A stretch of 64,000 nt of DNA, from the NCBI RefSeq assembly GCF_013141915.1, contig NZ_SROX01000013.1, forward strand, positions 1 to 64,000. Reading direction: 5' to 3'. A model generated the notes under the pieces. It worked only from the letters and a program-made list of their open reading frames with translations, ran no database searches and was not told the DNA's origin. Origin of the DNA: Cupriavidus necator (GTDB lineage: Bacteria; Pseudomonadota; Gammaproteobacteria; Burkholderiales; Burkholderiaceae). This document shows, piece after piece, positions 9,318 through 18,336 of this stretch. Position 1 is the first letter of the stretch, and each line of letters starts with the position of its first letter. Position numbers and translations under genes: made by a program.

Positions 9318-10057
9318 CCGCGGGCGTGGTGCTGCGCCGCGCCGACTGGCGCGGCATCGAAGGCGTGATCGTCGACCTGGACGGCACCATGGTCGACACC
9401 GCGGGCGACTTCCACGCGTCGATCAACGCCATGCTGCTCACGCTGGGCCGCCAGCATCCCAACCTGGGGCCGGTGGCGCCGATGTCCCAGCAGGAAATCG
9501 TCAGCTACGTCGGCAAGGGCTCGGAAAACCTGATCCGGCGGGTGCTGGACGCGCGCTTTTCGCCGCTGCACGCCAACGGCCTCTTTGCCGATGCCTATGC
9601 GCTGTACGACCGCGAATACCTCCGCATCAACGGCCAGTTCTCGCAGGTCTATCCGGGCGTGCGCGAAGGCCTGGCGGCGATGAAGGCGGCCGGGCTGCGC
9701 CTGGCCTGCGTGACCAACAAGCCTTACAGCTTCACCGAGCCGCTGCTGGCCAAGACCGGCTTGGCCCAGTACTTCGAGCTGGTCTATGGCGGCGATGCCT
9801 TTCCGCTGCGCAAGCCCGACCCGTTCCCGCTGCTGAAGGTGGCCGATGCCTTCGGCCTGGAGCCGTCGGCCATGGCGGCGCTGGGCGACTCCGAAAACGA
9901 CGCGCAGGCGGCCCGCGCGGCCGGCATGGGGGTGCTGCTGGTGCCCTATGGCTACAACCATGGCAACCCTGTACAAGGCGTCGACGCCGATGGTATAGTC
10001 GACTCCATTGCCCATGCCGCAGCGCTCTTTGCTGCACACTGGGCCGGTCATCGATAG
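9314..10057 (+). CDS. gph: phosphoglycolate phosphatase
   Basis: This 247-residue HAD-superfamily phosphatase removes 2-phosphoglycolate, formed during DNA repair or by Rubisco oxygenation. HAD motif I is VIVDLDGTMVDT (nucleophile Asp in DLDGT). Motif II is CVTNKPYSF, motif III the lysine in LRKPDPFPLL, and motif IV ALGDSENDAQAA. It overlaps rpe by 4 bp, indicating translational coupling. The end of the gene carries a promoter-like sequence that may drive the following trp leader and trpEGDC. Confidence 0.95.
   Translation: MTAGVVLRRADWRGIEGVIVDLDGTMVDTAGDFHASINAMLLTLGRQHPNLGPVAPMSQQEIVSYVGKGSENLIRRVLDARFSPLHANGLFADAYALYDREYLRINGQFSQVYPGVREGLAAMKAAGLRLACVTNKPYSFTEPLLAKTGLAQYFELVYGGDAFPLRKPDPFPLLKVADAFGLEPSAMAALGDSENDAQAARAAGMGVLLVPYGYNHGNPVQGVDADGIVDSIAHAAALFAAHWAGHR
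9970..9999 (+). promoter_or_regulatory. candidate trp promoter inside gph
   Basis: TGTACA (9970-9975) and TATAGT (9994-9999), separated by 18 bp, resemble a sigma-70 promoter (4/6 and 5/6 matches). Transcription from here would start near 10006, about 85 bases before the Trp-rich leader ORF. No better candidate was seen between the gph stop and the leader ORF. Confidence 0.4.
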
Positions 10058-10089
10058 TCCGTCGAGCCCGACCAAATCCTGAACCTTCA

Positions 10090-10176
10090 ATGTTTCTCAA
10101 CCGCAAACGCATCTCTTCTGGCAGTGATCGGCAGGCCTGGCCCTGGCGTCGCTGGCGCGCCTCCCAACAGGCGTAA
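10090..10176 (+). CDS. trpL: candidate trp operon leader peptide
   Basis: A 28-codon ORF upstream of trpE encodes MFLNRKRISSGSDRQAWPWR and then RWRASQQA. Tryptophans at residues 17, 19 and 22 fall within six codons, which is very unusual for a random 28-codon frame. Ribosome stalling on such codons when charged tRNA-Trp is scarce is the classic attenuation signal. The ORF is followed by a strong hairpin and a weaker second one before trpE. Its ribosome-binding site is poor, and no canonical T-rich terminator is obvious. The assignment is therefore inferred from composition and position. Confidence 0.55.
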   Translation: MFLNRKRISSGSDRQAWPWRRWRASQQA

Positions 10177-10309
10177 AGTGCGTTCGCGAGTCTGCTGACA
10201 CGCCTTCGATCCGAAGGCGTCGCCACTACCGGCCAGGCGACCAGCCATGCCGGGCATCATCACCCAAACCCGCCAACAGCCAGCGTAGCCCGATTCTCTG
10301 CTACGTTTA
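10136..10309 (+). promoter_or_regulatory. candidate trp attenuator region
   Basis: A perfect 9-bp stem with a 3-base loop lies at 10200-10220 (acgccttcg-atc-cgaaggcgt), 23 bases after the leader stop. A second hairpin, cgtagc (10284-10289) with gctacg (10300-10305), is followed by ttta and could be a weak terminator. The sequence cctggcc at 10136-10142, overlapping the first Trp codon of the leader, is complementary to ggccagg at 10231-10237, offering an alternative pairing. The whole 425-bp stretch between gph and trpE holds nothing else I can support. Confidence 0.4.
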
Positions 10310-10482
10310 GCTCAAGAACGCGCCGCACGCCCTCCTTCCGGCCGTGTGCAGCCTTGTCCGCAAGCTTGCCGCACCACGGTCCGCAACCGGGGCGGAATTC
10401 CCATACGCTCCAGCCAACTCTGCCGACAAGCGGCACCGCGCCCGACCATCGCCCGCGGCGCGGGCCGAACAAGAGGACCGAC

Positions 10483-12000
10483 ATGACCGAACTGGAATTC
10501 AAATCGCTGGCCGACCAGGGCTACAACCGCATCCCGCTGATCGCCGAGGCCTTTGCCGACCTGGAAACGCCGCTGTCGCTGTACCTGAAGCTGGCCCAGT
10601 CGCAGACGCGCGGCGTCAATACCTTCCTGCTGGAATCGGTGGTGGGCGGCGAGCGCTTCGGGCGCTATTCCTTCATCGGCCTGCATGCCCGCACGCTGCT
10701 GCGCGCCTTTGGGGAGCGCACCGAGGTGGTGACCGACGGCAAGGTGATGGAAACCCACGAAGGCAACCCGCTGGACTTCATCGCCCAGTTCGAGAAGCGC
10801 TTCAAGGTGGCGCTGCGTCCGGGACTGCCGCGCTTCTGCGGCGGCCTGGCTGGCTACTTCGGCTACGACGCGGTGCGCTATATCGAGAAGAAGCTGGCCC
10901 ATACGCAGAAGCCTGACGACCTCAACCTGCCCGACATCCAGCTGCTGCTGTGCGAAGAGCTGGCGGTGATCGACAACCTGTCCGGCAAGCTCTACCTGAT
11001 CGTCTACGCCGACCCGACCACCCCAGAGGCCTACCCGCGCGCGCGCCAGCGCCTGCGCGAACTGCGCATGAAGCTGCGCCAGCCGGTGGACGTGCCGGTC
11101 ACCAGCCCCTCGGTGCAGACCGAGGTCTACCGCGAATTCGCCAAGCCCGACTACCTGGCCGCGGTGCACAAGGCCAAGGAATACATCATGGCCGGCGACA
11201 TGATGCAGGTGCAGATCGGCCAGCGCCTGGTCAAGCCCTACCGCGACGCGCCGCTGTCGCTGTACCGCGCGCTGCGCTCGCTGAACCCGTCGCCATACAT
11301 GTACTTCTACAACTTTGGCGACTTCCAGGTGGTGGGCGCATCGCCGGAGATCCTGGTGCGGCAGGAGGAACGCAAGGTCGGCACCAACGGCGACACCCGC
11401 AGCGAGCGCATCGTCACCATCCGCCCGCTGGCCGGCACGCGCCCGCGCGGCAACACGCCGGACAAGGACGCCCAGCTGGCCACCGAGCTGCTGAATGACC
11501 CGAAGGAAATCGCCGAGCACGTGATGCTGATCGACCTGGCGCGCAACGATATCGGCCGCATTGCCGAGACCGGTTCGGTCAAGGTCACGGACAAGATGGT
11601 GATCGAGAAATACTCGCACGTGCAGCACATTGTCAGCTCGGTCGAAGGCACGCTGCGCGAAGGCATGAGCAACCTGGACGTACTGCGCGCGACCTTCCCG
11701 GCCGGCACGCTGTCGGGCGCGCCCAAGGTGCATGCGATGGAGATCATCGACGAGCTGGAGCCGCGCAAGCGCGGCATCTACGGCGGCGCGGTGGGCTACC
11801 TGTCGTTCGGCGGCGAGATGGATCTGGCGATCGCGATCCGCACCGGCATCGTCAAGGACGGCAACCTCTACGTGCAGGCCGCCGCCGGCATCGTCGCCGA
11901 TTCGGACCCCGAAGCCGAATGGAGGGAAACCGAGGCCAAGGCGCGCGCCGTGATCCGCGCCGCCGAGCAGGTCCAGGATGGCCTGGACTCCGACATCTGA
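10483..12000 (+). CDS. trpE: anthranilate synthase component I
   Basis: This 505-residue enzyme makes anthranilate from chorismate, using ammonia supplied by TrpG, in the first step of tryptophan synthesis. The N-terminal regulatory part contains LLESV and the RYSFIG-type segment, near the Trp feedback-inhibition site. The chorismate-binding domain carries the signatures GDMMQVQIGQR, GTRPRGNTPDKD, LLNDPKEIAEHVMLIDLARND and FPAGTLSGAPKVHAMEII. I use the ATG at 10483, preceded by aagaggaccgac; an in-frame extension of 43 residues has no similarity to TrpE. It is the first gene of trpEGDC. Confidence 0.97.
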   Translation: MTELEFKSLADQGYNRIPLIAEAFADLETPLSLYLKLAQSQTRGVNTFLLESVVGGERFGRYSFIGLHARTLLRAFGERTEVVTDGKVMETHEGNPLDFIAQFEKRFKVALRPGLPRFCGGLAGYFGYDAVRYIEKKLAHTQKPDDLNLPDIQLLLCEELAVIDNLSGKLYLIVYADPTTPEAYPRARQRLRELRMKLRQPVDVPVTSPSVQTEVYREFAKPDYLAAVHKAKEYIMAGDMMQVQIGQRLVKPYRDAPLSLYRALRSLNPSPYMYFYNFGDFQVVGASPEILVRQEERKVGTNGDTRSERIVTIRPLAGTRPRGNTPDKDAQLATELLNDPKEIAEHVMLIDLARNDIGRIAETGSVKVTDKMVIEKYSHVQHIVSSVEGTLREGMSNLDVLRATFPAGTLSGAPKVHAMEIIDELEPRKRGIYGGAVGYLSFGGEMDLAIAIRTGIVKDGNLYVQAAAGIVADSDPEAEWRETEAKARAVIRAAEQVQDGLDSDI

Positions 12001-12020
12001 GAGAACAGGAGACAGACGCC

Positions 12021-12590
<570 letters not shown>

Positions 12591-12649
12591 GACTGCTCGA
12601 TTCCGCGCCCAGCTCCCATCACGCCATCCAGACTGTCAACGAGGACGCC

Positions 12650-13678
12650 ATGATCACGCCGCAAGAAGCCCTGACGCGCTGCATCGAACACCGCGAGATT
12701 TTCCATGACGAGATGCTGCACCTGATGCGGCAGATCATGCAGGCGCAGATTTCGCCGGTGATGGCCGCGGCAATCCTGACCGGCCTGCGCGTGAAGAAGG
12801 AAACCATCGGCGAGATCTCCGCCGCCGCGCAGGTGATGCGCGAGTTCGCCAACAAGGTGCCGGTGGCGGATCGCGAGAATTTCGTCGATATCGTCGGCAC
12901 CGGCGGCGATGGCTCGCACACCTTCAATATCTCGACCGCGTCGATGTTCGTCGCTGCGGCCGCGGGCGCGAAGATCGCCAAGCACGGCAACCGCGGCGTC
13001 AGCTCCAAGTCGGGCAGCGCCGACGTGCTGGAAGCGCTGGGCGTGAATATCATGCTGACGCCCGAGCAGGTCGGACAGTGCATCGAGCAGACCGGCATCG
13101 GCTTCATGTTCGCGCCCACGCACCACCCGGCGATGAAGAACGTGGCGCCGATCCGCAAGGAAATGGGCGTGCGCACCATCTTCAATATCCTGGGGCCGCT
13201 GACCAACCCGGCCGACGCGCCCAATATCCTGATGGGCGTGTTCCATCCCGACCTGGTCGGCATCCAGGTGCGCGTGATGCAGCGCCTGGGCGCGAAGCAC
13301 GCCATCGTCGTGTACGGCAAGGACGGCATGGACGAGGTCTCGCTGGGCGCTGCCACGCTGGTGGGCGAACTGAAGGACGGCGAAGTGCGCGAGTACGAGA
13401 TCCACCCCGAGGATTTCGGCCTGTCGATGATCTCCAACCGCGGCCTGAAGGTGGCCGATGCGGGCGAATCGAAGGAAATGCTGCTCGAGGCGTTGTCCAA
13501 TGTGCCCGGCACCCCGCGCGAGATCGTGTCGCTGAACGCGGGCACCGCGCTGTATGCCGCCAACGTGGCGGACTCGGTCGAAGACGGCATCCGCCGCGCG
13601 CGCGAAGCCATCGCCAGCGGCGCGGCCCGCCAGAAGCTCGACGCGTTCGTGCGGGCCACGCAGCAGTTCAAGGCCTGA
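12650..13678 (+). CDS. trpD: anthranilate phosphoribosyltransferase
   Basis: This 342-residue enzyme transfers phosphoribosyl from PRPP to anthranilate, the second step of tryptophan synthesis. The PRPP-binding signature DIVGTGGDGSHTFNISTAS lies near residue 80, followed by KHGNRGVSSKSGSADVLEALG and the GPLTNPA segment. The conserved N-terminus MITPQEALTRC begins at the ATG at 12650. An alternative ATG at 12587, overlapping the trpG stop as ATGA, would add 21 residues and couple translation to trpG, so both starts are possible. Confidence 0.96.
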   Translation: MITPQEALTRCIEHREIFHDEMLHLMRQIMQAQISPVMAAAILTGLRVKKETIGEISAAAQVMREFANKVPVADRENFVDIVGTGGDGSHTFNISTASMFVAAAAGAKIAKHGNRGVSSKSGSADVLEALGVNIMLTPEQVGQCIEQTGIGFMFAPTHHPAMKNVAPIRKEMGVRTIFNILGPLTNPADAPNILMGVFHPDLVGIQVRVMQRLGAKHAIVVYGKDGMDEVSLGAATLVGELKDGEVREYEIHPEDFGLSMISNRGLKVADAGESKEMLLEALSNVPGTPREIVSLNAGTALYAANVADSVEDGIRRAREAIASGAARQKLDAFVRATQQFKA

Positions 13679-13704
13679 TCCCTTTATTTCTGGCAGATAG
13701 CCGC

Positions 13705-14508
13705 ATGTCCGACATCCTGCAAAAGATCCTGGCCGTCAAGGCCGACGAAGTCGCCGCCGCGCGCAAGCGGCGCGACCTGCCCAGCCTGCGCGCGGAGGCC
13801 GAAAGCCTGCGCAGCGAGGCCGGCTTTGCGCCGCGCGGCTTTGAACGCGCGCTGCGCGACAAGATCGCCACCGGCCACGCCGGCGTGATCGCCGAAATCA
13901 AGAAGGCCTCGCCGTCCAAGGGCGTGCTGCGCGAGCAGTTCGTGCCCGAGGCCATCGCCGAAAGCTATGCCGCGCACGGTGCGGCCTGCCTCTCGGTGCT
14001 GACCGACGAGCACTTCTTCCAGGGCCACGCCGACTACCTCAAGCGCGCCCGCGGCGCCTGCCCGCTGCCAGCGCTGCGCAAGGACTTCATGGTCGACCTG
14101 TATCAGGTCTATGAAGCGCGTACCTGGGGCGCCGATTGCATCCTGCTGATCGTCGCCGCGCTGGATCCGGGGCTGATGGCCGATCTGGAAGCCTGTGCCC
14201 ACGAGCTTGGCATGGACGTGCTGGTGGAAGTCCATGGCGGCGATGAACTGGACGCGGCGCTGCGGCTGAAGACCCCGCTGCTGGGCGTGAACAACCGCAA
14301 CCTGCGCACCTTCGAGGTGTCGCTGGACAACACCATTGAACTGCTTCCGCGCATGCCGGCCGACAAGCTGGTGGTGACCGAGTCCGGCATCCTCGGCCCG
14401 GCGGACGTGCAGCGCATGCGCGACGCCAATGTGCATGCCTTCCTGGTGGGCGAGGCGTTCATGCGGGCGAAGGATCCTGGGGTTGAGCTGGCGCGGTTGT
14501 TTGGCTGA
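13705..14508 (+). CDS. trpC: indole-3-glycerol phosphate synthase
   Basis: This 267-residue TIM-barrel enzyme converts carboxyphenylamino-deoxyribulose phosphate to indole-3-glycerol phosphate. Key segments are IAEIKKASPSKGVLRE (substrate-phosphate and catalytic Lys), CLSVLTDEHFFQG, LRKDFMVDLYQV with the catalytic Lys, GVNNRNLRTFEV and VTESGI. It is monofunctional, without a fused TrpF. It starts 26 bp after trpD and ends the trpEGDC block; trpF, trpB and trpA are not in the window. A REP-like palindrome lies 40 bp past its stop. Confidence 0.97.
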   Translation: MSDILQKILAVKADEVAAARKRRDLPSLRAEAESLRSEAGFAPRGFERALRDKIATGHAGVIAEIKKASPSKGVLREQFVPEAIAESYAAHGAACLSVLTDEHFFQGHADYLKRARGACPLPALRKDFMVDLYQVYEARTWGADCILLIVAALDPGLMADLEACAHELGMDVLVEVHGGDELDAALRLKTPLLGVNNRNLRTFEVSLDNTIELLPRMPADKLVVTESGILGPADVQRMRDANVHAFLVGEAFMRAKDPGVELARLFG

Positions 14509-14547
14509 GGGTAAATCGCGTTGGATTAGGATCTACCGCTTGTTTGC

Positions 14548-14575
14548 TTCCCTCTCCCGCTCGCGGGAGAGGGAA
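14548..14575. repeat. REP-like palindrome, copy 2
   Basis: A perfect inverted repeat (ttccctctcccgc / gcgggagagggaa, 13-bp arms, 2-base centre) lies between trpC and the CYTH gene, which run in the same direction. It belongs to the same family as the copies at 6498, 19682 and 51095, differing at the outermost bases. It may end or trim the trp transcript; there is no T-run. Confidence 0.75.
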
Positions 14576-14626
14576 CCGGTTTGTGGTGATGGGGAAGCCA
14601 TCGCCATTGCTCACCGCTGATCCACC

Positions 14627-15256
14627 ATGCCCCAGGAAATCGAACTCAAGCTCGCCGTCCCCGACGCCGCCCTTGCCCCGCTCACCGCCTGGCTCGACGC
14701 CAACGGCCAGCCGCAAGGCGAAGCCACGCTGCTCAACGTCTACCTCGATACACCCGAACGCAACCTGGCGCAGGCCCGCGCCGCACTGCGGCTGCGCCGC
14801 AAGGGCGTGCAATGGCTGCAGACGCTGAAGACCGCCGGCAGCAGCCAGGGCGGCCTGGCCACCCGGCATGAGTGGGAAACCGCGATCGCCGGCGAGGCCA
14901 TCGAGCTGCAGACCTTTCCCGCTGAAGCGCAAACCGTGCTCGCGCCACTGATCGGCAGACTGGCAATGGTGTTCCGCACGGACTTTGTCCGCCGTAGTTG
15001 GATCCTCACGCAGGACGGCGCGCGTATCGAGGCGGCGCTGGACACCGGCACCATCACCGCGCCGGCCAGCGTGGCGCAGGAACGCATCCAGGAACTCGAG
15101 CTGGAATGGCTTGATGGCGATGCCGCGCACGCCGCCGATGCCTTGCGTGCCTTCGCCGCACGCCTTGCCGCCGTGGTCGCACTGGCGCCCTCGGATCTGA
15201 GCAAAGCCGCGCGGGGCTACCGCCTGGCGGGAATCGCCGAGGGCAAGGCGTCATAA
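14627..15256 (+). CDS. CYTH-domain inorganic triphosphatase-like protein
   Basis: This 209-residue protein has a CYTH fold, a metal-dependent tunnel enzyme family acting on triphosphates. The diagnostic ExExK motif is EIELK at residues 4-8, followed by alternating acidic and basic strands (LRLRRKG, ELELEWLDGD). Related bacterial proteins such as E. coli YgiF hydrolyse inorganic triphosphate, usually with a C-terminal CHAD domain. Here CHAD is absent and the protein ends after the CYTH domain. It lies between trpC and ung and reads in the same direction. Activity is inferred from the fold. Confidence 0.85.
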   Translation: MPQEIELKLAVPDAALAPLTAWLDANGQPQGEATLLNVYLDTPERNLAQARAALRLRRKGVQWLQTLKTAGSSQGGLATRHEWETAIAGEAIELQTFPAEAQTVLAPLIGRLAMVFRTDFVRRSWILTQDGARIEAALDTGTITAPASVAQERIQELELEWLDGDAAHAADALRAFAARLAAVVALAPSDLSKAARGYRLAGIAEGKAS

Positions 15257-15285
15257 TCGCGGTTTTGTCGCCGCGCCTTTCCAGC

Positions 15286-16062
15286 ATGCAAGCCGATCTC
15301 TTTGCCGCCGAAGCGCCTCGCGCTGCGGGTGAGCCCGCCGCCGCCGCCAGCCTGCAGGCCCAGGCCGATGCCCTGCCCGCCGCCTGGCGCGCCCTGCTTG
15401 AACCCTGCATCGCCGTGCCGGCGTGGCGGGAACTCGCTGCCTTCGTCGATGGCGAGCGCGCCGCCGGCAAGCCGGTGTTCCCGCACCATGTCTTCCATGC
15501 GCTGCACCTGACGCCGCCCGATGCGGTCAGGGTGGTGATCCTGGGGCAGGATCCCTACCACGGCACCGGCACGGTCGGCGGCGTGGAACTGCCGCAGGCG
15601 CACGGGCTGGCCTTCTCGGTGCCGGAAGGCGTCAAGGTGCCGCCCAGCCTGCGCAACATCTTCAAGGAGATCGCCGCCGAATTCGGTGCCGACGGCAATT
15701 GCCCGCCGCGCACCTCCGGCAACCTGGAAGGGTGGGCGCGCCAGGGCGTGCTGCTGCTCAACACCGTGCTGACGGTCGAGCAGGGCCAGGCGGCCAGTCA
15801 TGCGCGGCGCGGCTGGGAAGCCGTCACCGATTGCCTGATCCGGCACCTCGCCGCCACCCGCCCGAACCTGGTGTTCATGCTGTGGGGCAGCCATGCGCAG
15901 GCCAAGAAGCCGCTGCTGGGCGTCGGCCACTGCGTGCTGGAAGCGCCGCACCCATCGCCGTTGTCGGCGCATCGGGGTTTCCTCGGCTGCGGTCATTTCC
16001 GCGAAGCCAACCGCTGGCTGGAAGCCCACGGCCGGGCTCCGGTCGACTGGACCGCCGCCTGA
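15286..16062 (+). CDS. ung: uracil-DNA glycosylase
   Basis: This family 1 enzyme of about 258 residues removes uracil from DNA to start base-excision repair. The water-activating loop GQDPYHG is at 87-93 with the catalytic Asp89, and the DNA-intercalation loop HPSPLSAHRG is near residue 225 with the catalytic His. LLLNTVLTVEQGQAASH is also typical. The Ala-rich N-terminal ~35 residues are variable in the family. I take the ATG at 15286; a TTG 21 bases upstream is in frame but less likely. It is convergent with acylphosphatase, with only 4 bp between stops. Confidence 0.97.
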   Translation: MQADLFAAEAPRAAGEPAAAASLQAQADALPAAWRALLEPCIAVPAWRELAAFVDGERAAGKPVFPHHVFHALHLTPPDAVRVVILGQDPYHGTGTVGGVELPQAHGLAFSVPEGVKVPPSLRNIFKEIAAEFGADGNCPPRTSGNLEGWARQGVLLLNTVLTVEQGQAASHARRGWEAVTDCLIRHLAATRPNLVFMLWGSHAQAKKPLLGVGHCVLEAPHPSPLSAHRGFLGCGHFREANRWLEAHGRAPVDWTAA

Positions 16063-16066
16063 TTGT

Positions 16067-16345
16067 CTAGATCGTTGGCCGGAATTCGAAGCCGGCAAAC
16101 TCGCCTTCACCACGCCCGACCTCGACAAAGGTCACTTGCGCCGCCGGCGGGCCGGTTTCCATCCAGGCCTGCAGCGCTTCCAGTTGGCTGACGGTGCCGT
16201 GCGCCATCACCTCGACCGTGCCATCGGCCCGGTTGCGCACCCAGCCGCCCAGGCCGAGTTCATCCGCCGCGTCGGCACAGGCAGCGCGATAGCCCACGCC
16301 CTGCACGCGCCCGTGGGCGACCAGCCGCCAGGTTGCCTTCTTCAT
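16067..16345 (-). CDS. acyP: acylphosphatase
   Basis: This 92-residue enzyme hydrolyses acyl phosphates such as acetyl phosphate or carbamoyl phosphate. The active-site signature HGRVQGVGYR (residues 11-20) holds the phosphate-binding Arg20, and WVRNRADGTVEV holds the catalytic Asn38. Length is typical for stand-alone acylphosphatase. A longer upstream extension of the frame is not homologous. It is convergent with ung and divergent from the ABC permease gene, across a 220-bp gap in which I saw no clear regulatory site. Confidence 0.95.
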   Translation of the reverse strand: MKKATWRLVAHGRVQGVGYRAACADAADELGLGGWVRNRADGTVEVMAHGTVSQLEALQAWMETGPPAAQVTFVEVGRGEGEFAGFEFRPTI

Positions 16346-16565
16346 GGTGCTTTCCCCGTGAGCGCACGCGACGCATGCGCGTTGTGTCATCGACACCAAG
16401 TAAACTAGACCGCCATGCCAGGCGTTACCAAGAGATGCGCGCCGCCCGGCGCGATCAGCATGAAGCCGGCGGCATGCGGGCTTTGCCGTTGTCCGCCGGG
16501 GCCGCGAACCAGGGTCAGGCCACAAGCCTGGGCCCTCCAAGCTCGACCCAGCCCGAGAAGCGCCC

Positions 16566-18320
16566 ATGATGCCATCCGCCGACCGCAGCGCGGCCCCGCC
16601 CGCCCCTGGCTTTGACAGCCAGTTGCTGCGCGCCCCGCCCAACCGCTTCGACCTGGCGCTGCTGCCGATCATCCTGGCCGTCATCGTGATGATCGCGTTC
16701 ACCGCGCAGCAGATGAATGTCCCGTTCCAGCCCGAGCAGCCACTGGCGGTGCACCTGGACGTGGCCTACCTGCCCTACTACCTGATGCGTACCAGCATTC
16801 GCATGCTGGCCGCGCTGGCGGCGTCGCTGCTGTTCTCGCTGGCCTTTGCCGCGCTGGCGTCCAAGAGCCGCACGGCAGAGAAAGTGCTGGTGCCAGCGCT
16901 GGACATCCTGCAGTCGATCCCGGTGCTGGGCTTCCTGTCGATCACCGTGACCGGCTTCATCGCCCTGTTCCCGGGCAACCTGGCGGGCGTGGAGTGCGCG
17001 GCGATCTTCGCCATCTTCACCTCGCAGGCCTGGAACATGGCGTTCAGCCTGTACCAGTCGTTCCGCACCATCCCGGGCGATCTGCTGGAAGCCGCGGCCA
17101 TGTTCCGGCTGTCGCCGTGGCAGCGCTTCTGGCGGCTGGAGGTGCCGTACGCCATGCCGGGACTGCTGTGGAACATGATGATGTCGATGTCCGGCGGCTG
17201 GTTCTTCGTGGTCGCTTCCGAGGCCATCTCGGTGTCGGGCCACGAGATCCGGCTGCCCGGCATCGGCTCCTATATCGCGCTGGCGATCCAGCAGCAGGAC
17301 CTGGCCGCGATCGGCTGGGCCATCGTGGCGATGCTGGTCGGCATCCTGCTGTATGACCAGCTGCTGTTCCGCCCGCTGGTGGCATGGGCCGACCGCTTCC
17401 GCTTCGAGACGCTGGCGCAGGACAAGCTGCCGCAATCGTGGCTGCTGGACCTGCTGCGCCGCTCGGCATGGGTGGGCGCGCTGCTCGCGCAGGCTGCGGC
17501 GCTGGCCTCGCGCACGCTGGCCTGGGGCGCGCCCGCCCGCGTGCCGGCGCCGGTCGGTCCGGCCGATCCGCGCCGCGCGCAATGGCTGGGCCGTGCGCGC
17601 GACGCCGCGATCGTGCTGGTGGCGCTGGCCGCGCTGCTGCGCGTGGGCTATTTCGTGCACAGCGAGGTGGGCTGGGCCGAAGTCGTCCATGTGCTGTGGC
17701 TCGGCACGCTGACCATGGTGAGGGTGATCGTGCTGATTGCGCTGGCGGCGCTGGTGTGGGTGCCGATCGGCATCCGCATCGGCCTGAATCCCGATTTGGC
17801 GCGCATCGCCCAGCCCGTCGCGCAGTTCCTGGCCGCGTTCCCGGCCAACCTGATGTTTCCGCTGGCGGTGATGCTGATCGCGCGCTTCGGGCTGAATCCG
17901 GAGATCTGGCTGAGCCCGCTGCTGATCTTCGGCACCCAGTGGTACATCCTGTTCAACGTGATCGCGGGGGCGTCCGGCATTCCCACAGAGCTGAAGCTTG
18001 CCGCGCGCAACTTCGGGCTGCGTGGCTGGCTGCTGTGGAAGCGCTTCCTGATCCCGGCGGTCTTCCCCAGCCTGCTGACCGGCCTGGTCACTGCCGCGGG
18101 CGGCTCGTGGAACGCCAGCATCGTGTCCGAATACGTGACCTGGGGCGACCGCACCATCGTCGCCACCGGCCTCGGCAGCTATATCGCCGAGACCACCGCG
18201 CGCGGCGACTTCCCGCGCATTGCGCTGGGCATCGGCGTGATGGCGCTGTTCGTGGTCGGCTTCAACCGGCTGCTGTGGAACCGCCTGTACCAACTTGCGC
18301 AGGAGCGCACCCGCCTGTAA
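16566..18320 (+). CDS. NitT/TauT-type ABC transporter permease, duplicated domain
   Basis: This 584-residue inner-membrane protein contains two fused BPD_transp_1 permease domains, at about residues 70-270 and 355-575. Each has the EAA-type docking loop: GDLLEAAAMFRLSPWQRFWRLEVP in the first and ELKLAARNFGLRGWLLWKRFLIP in the second. One polypeptide thus supplies both membrane halves. Sequence resembles nitrate/sulfonate/bicarbonate-type importers. The ATPase gene follows after 16 bp, but no periplasmic binding-protein gene is adjacent. The substrate is unknown and the transporter is an orphan in this respect. Confidence 0.88.
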   Translation: MMPSADRSAAPPAPGFDSQLLRAPPNRFDLALLPIILAVIVMIAFTAQQMNVPFQPEQPLAVHLDVAYLPYYLMRTSIRMLAALAASLLFSLAFAALASKSRTAEKVLVPALDILQSIPVLGFLSITVTGFIALFPGNLAGVECAAIFAIFTSQAWNMAFSLYQSFRTIPGDLLEAAAMFRLSPWQRFWRLEVPYAMPGLLWNMMMSMSGGWFFVVASEAISVSGHEIRLPGIGSYIALAIQQQDLAAIGWAIVAMLVGILLYDQLLFRPLVAWADRFRFETLAQDKLPQSWLLDLLRRSAWVGALLAQAAALASRTLAWGAPARVPAPVGPADPRRAQWLGRARDAAIVLVALAALLRVGYFVHSEVGWAEVVHVLWLGTLTMVRVIVLIALAALVWVPIGIRIGLNPDLARIAQPVAQFLAAFPANLMFPLAVMLIARFGLNPEIWLSPLLIFGTQWYILFNVIAGASGIPTELKLAARNFGLRGWLLWKRFLIPAVFPSLLTGLVTAAGGSWNASIVSEYVTWGDRTIVATGLGSYIAETTARGDFPRIALGIGVMALFVVGFNRLLWNRLYQLAQERTRL

Positions 18321-18336
18321 GGCAGGCAAGGCAACG

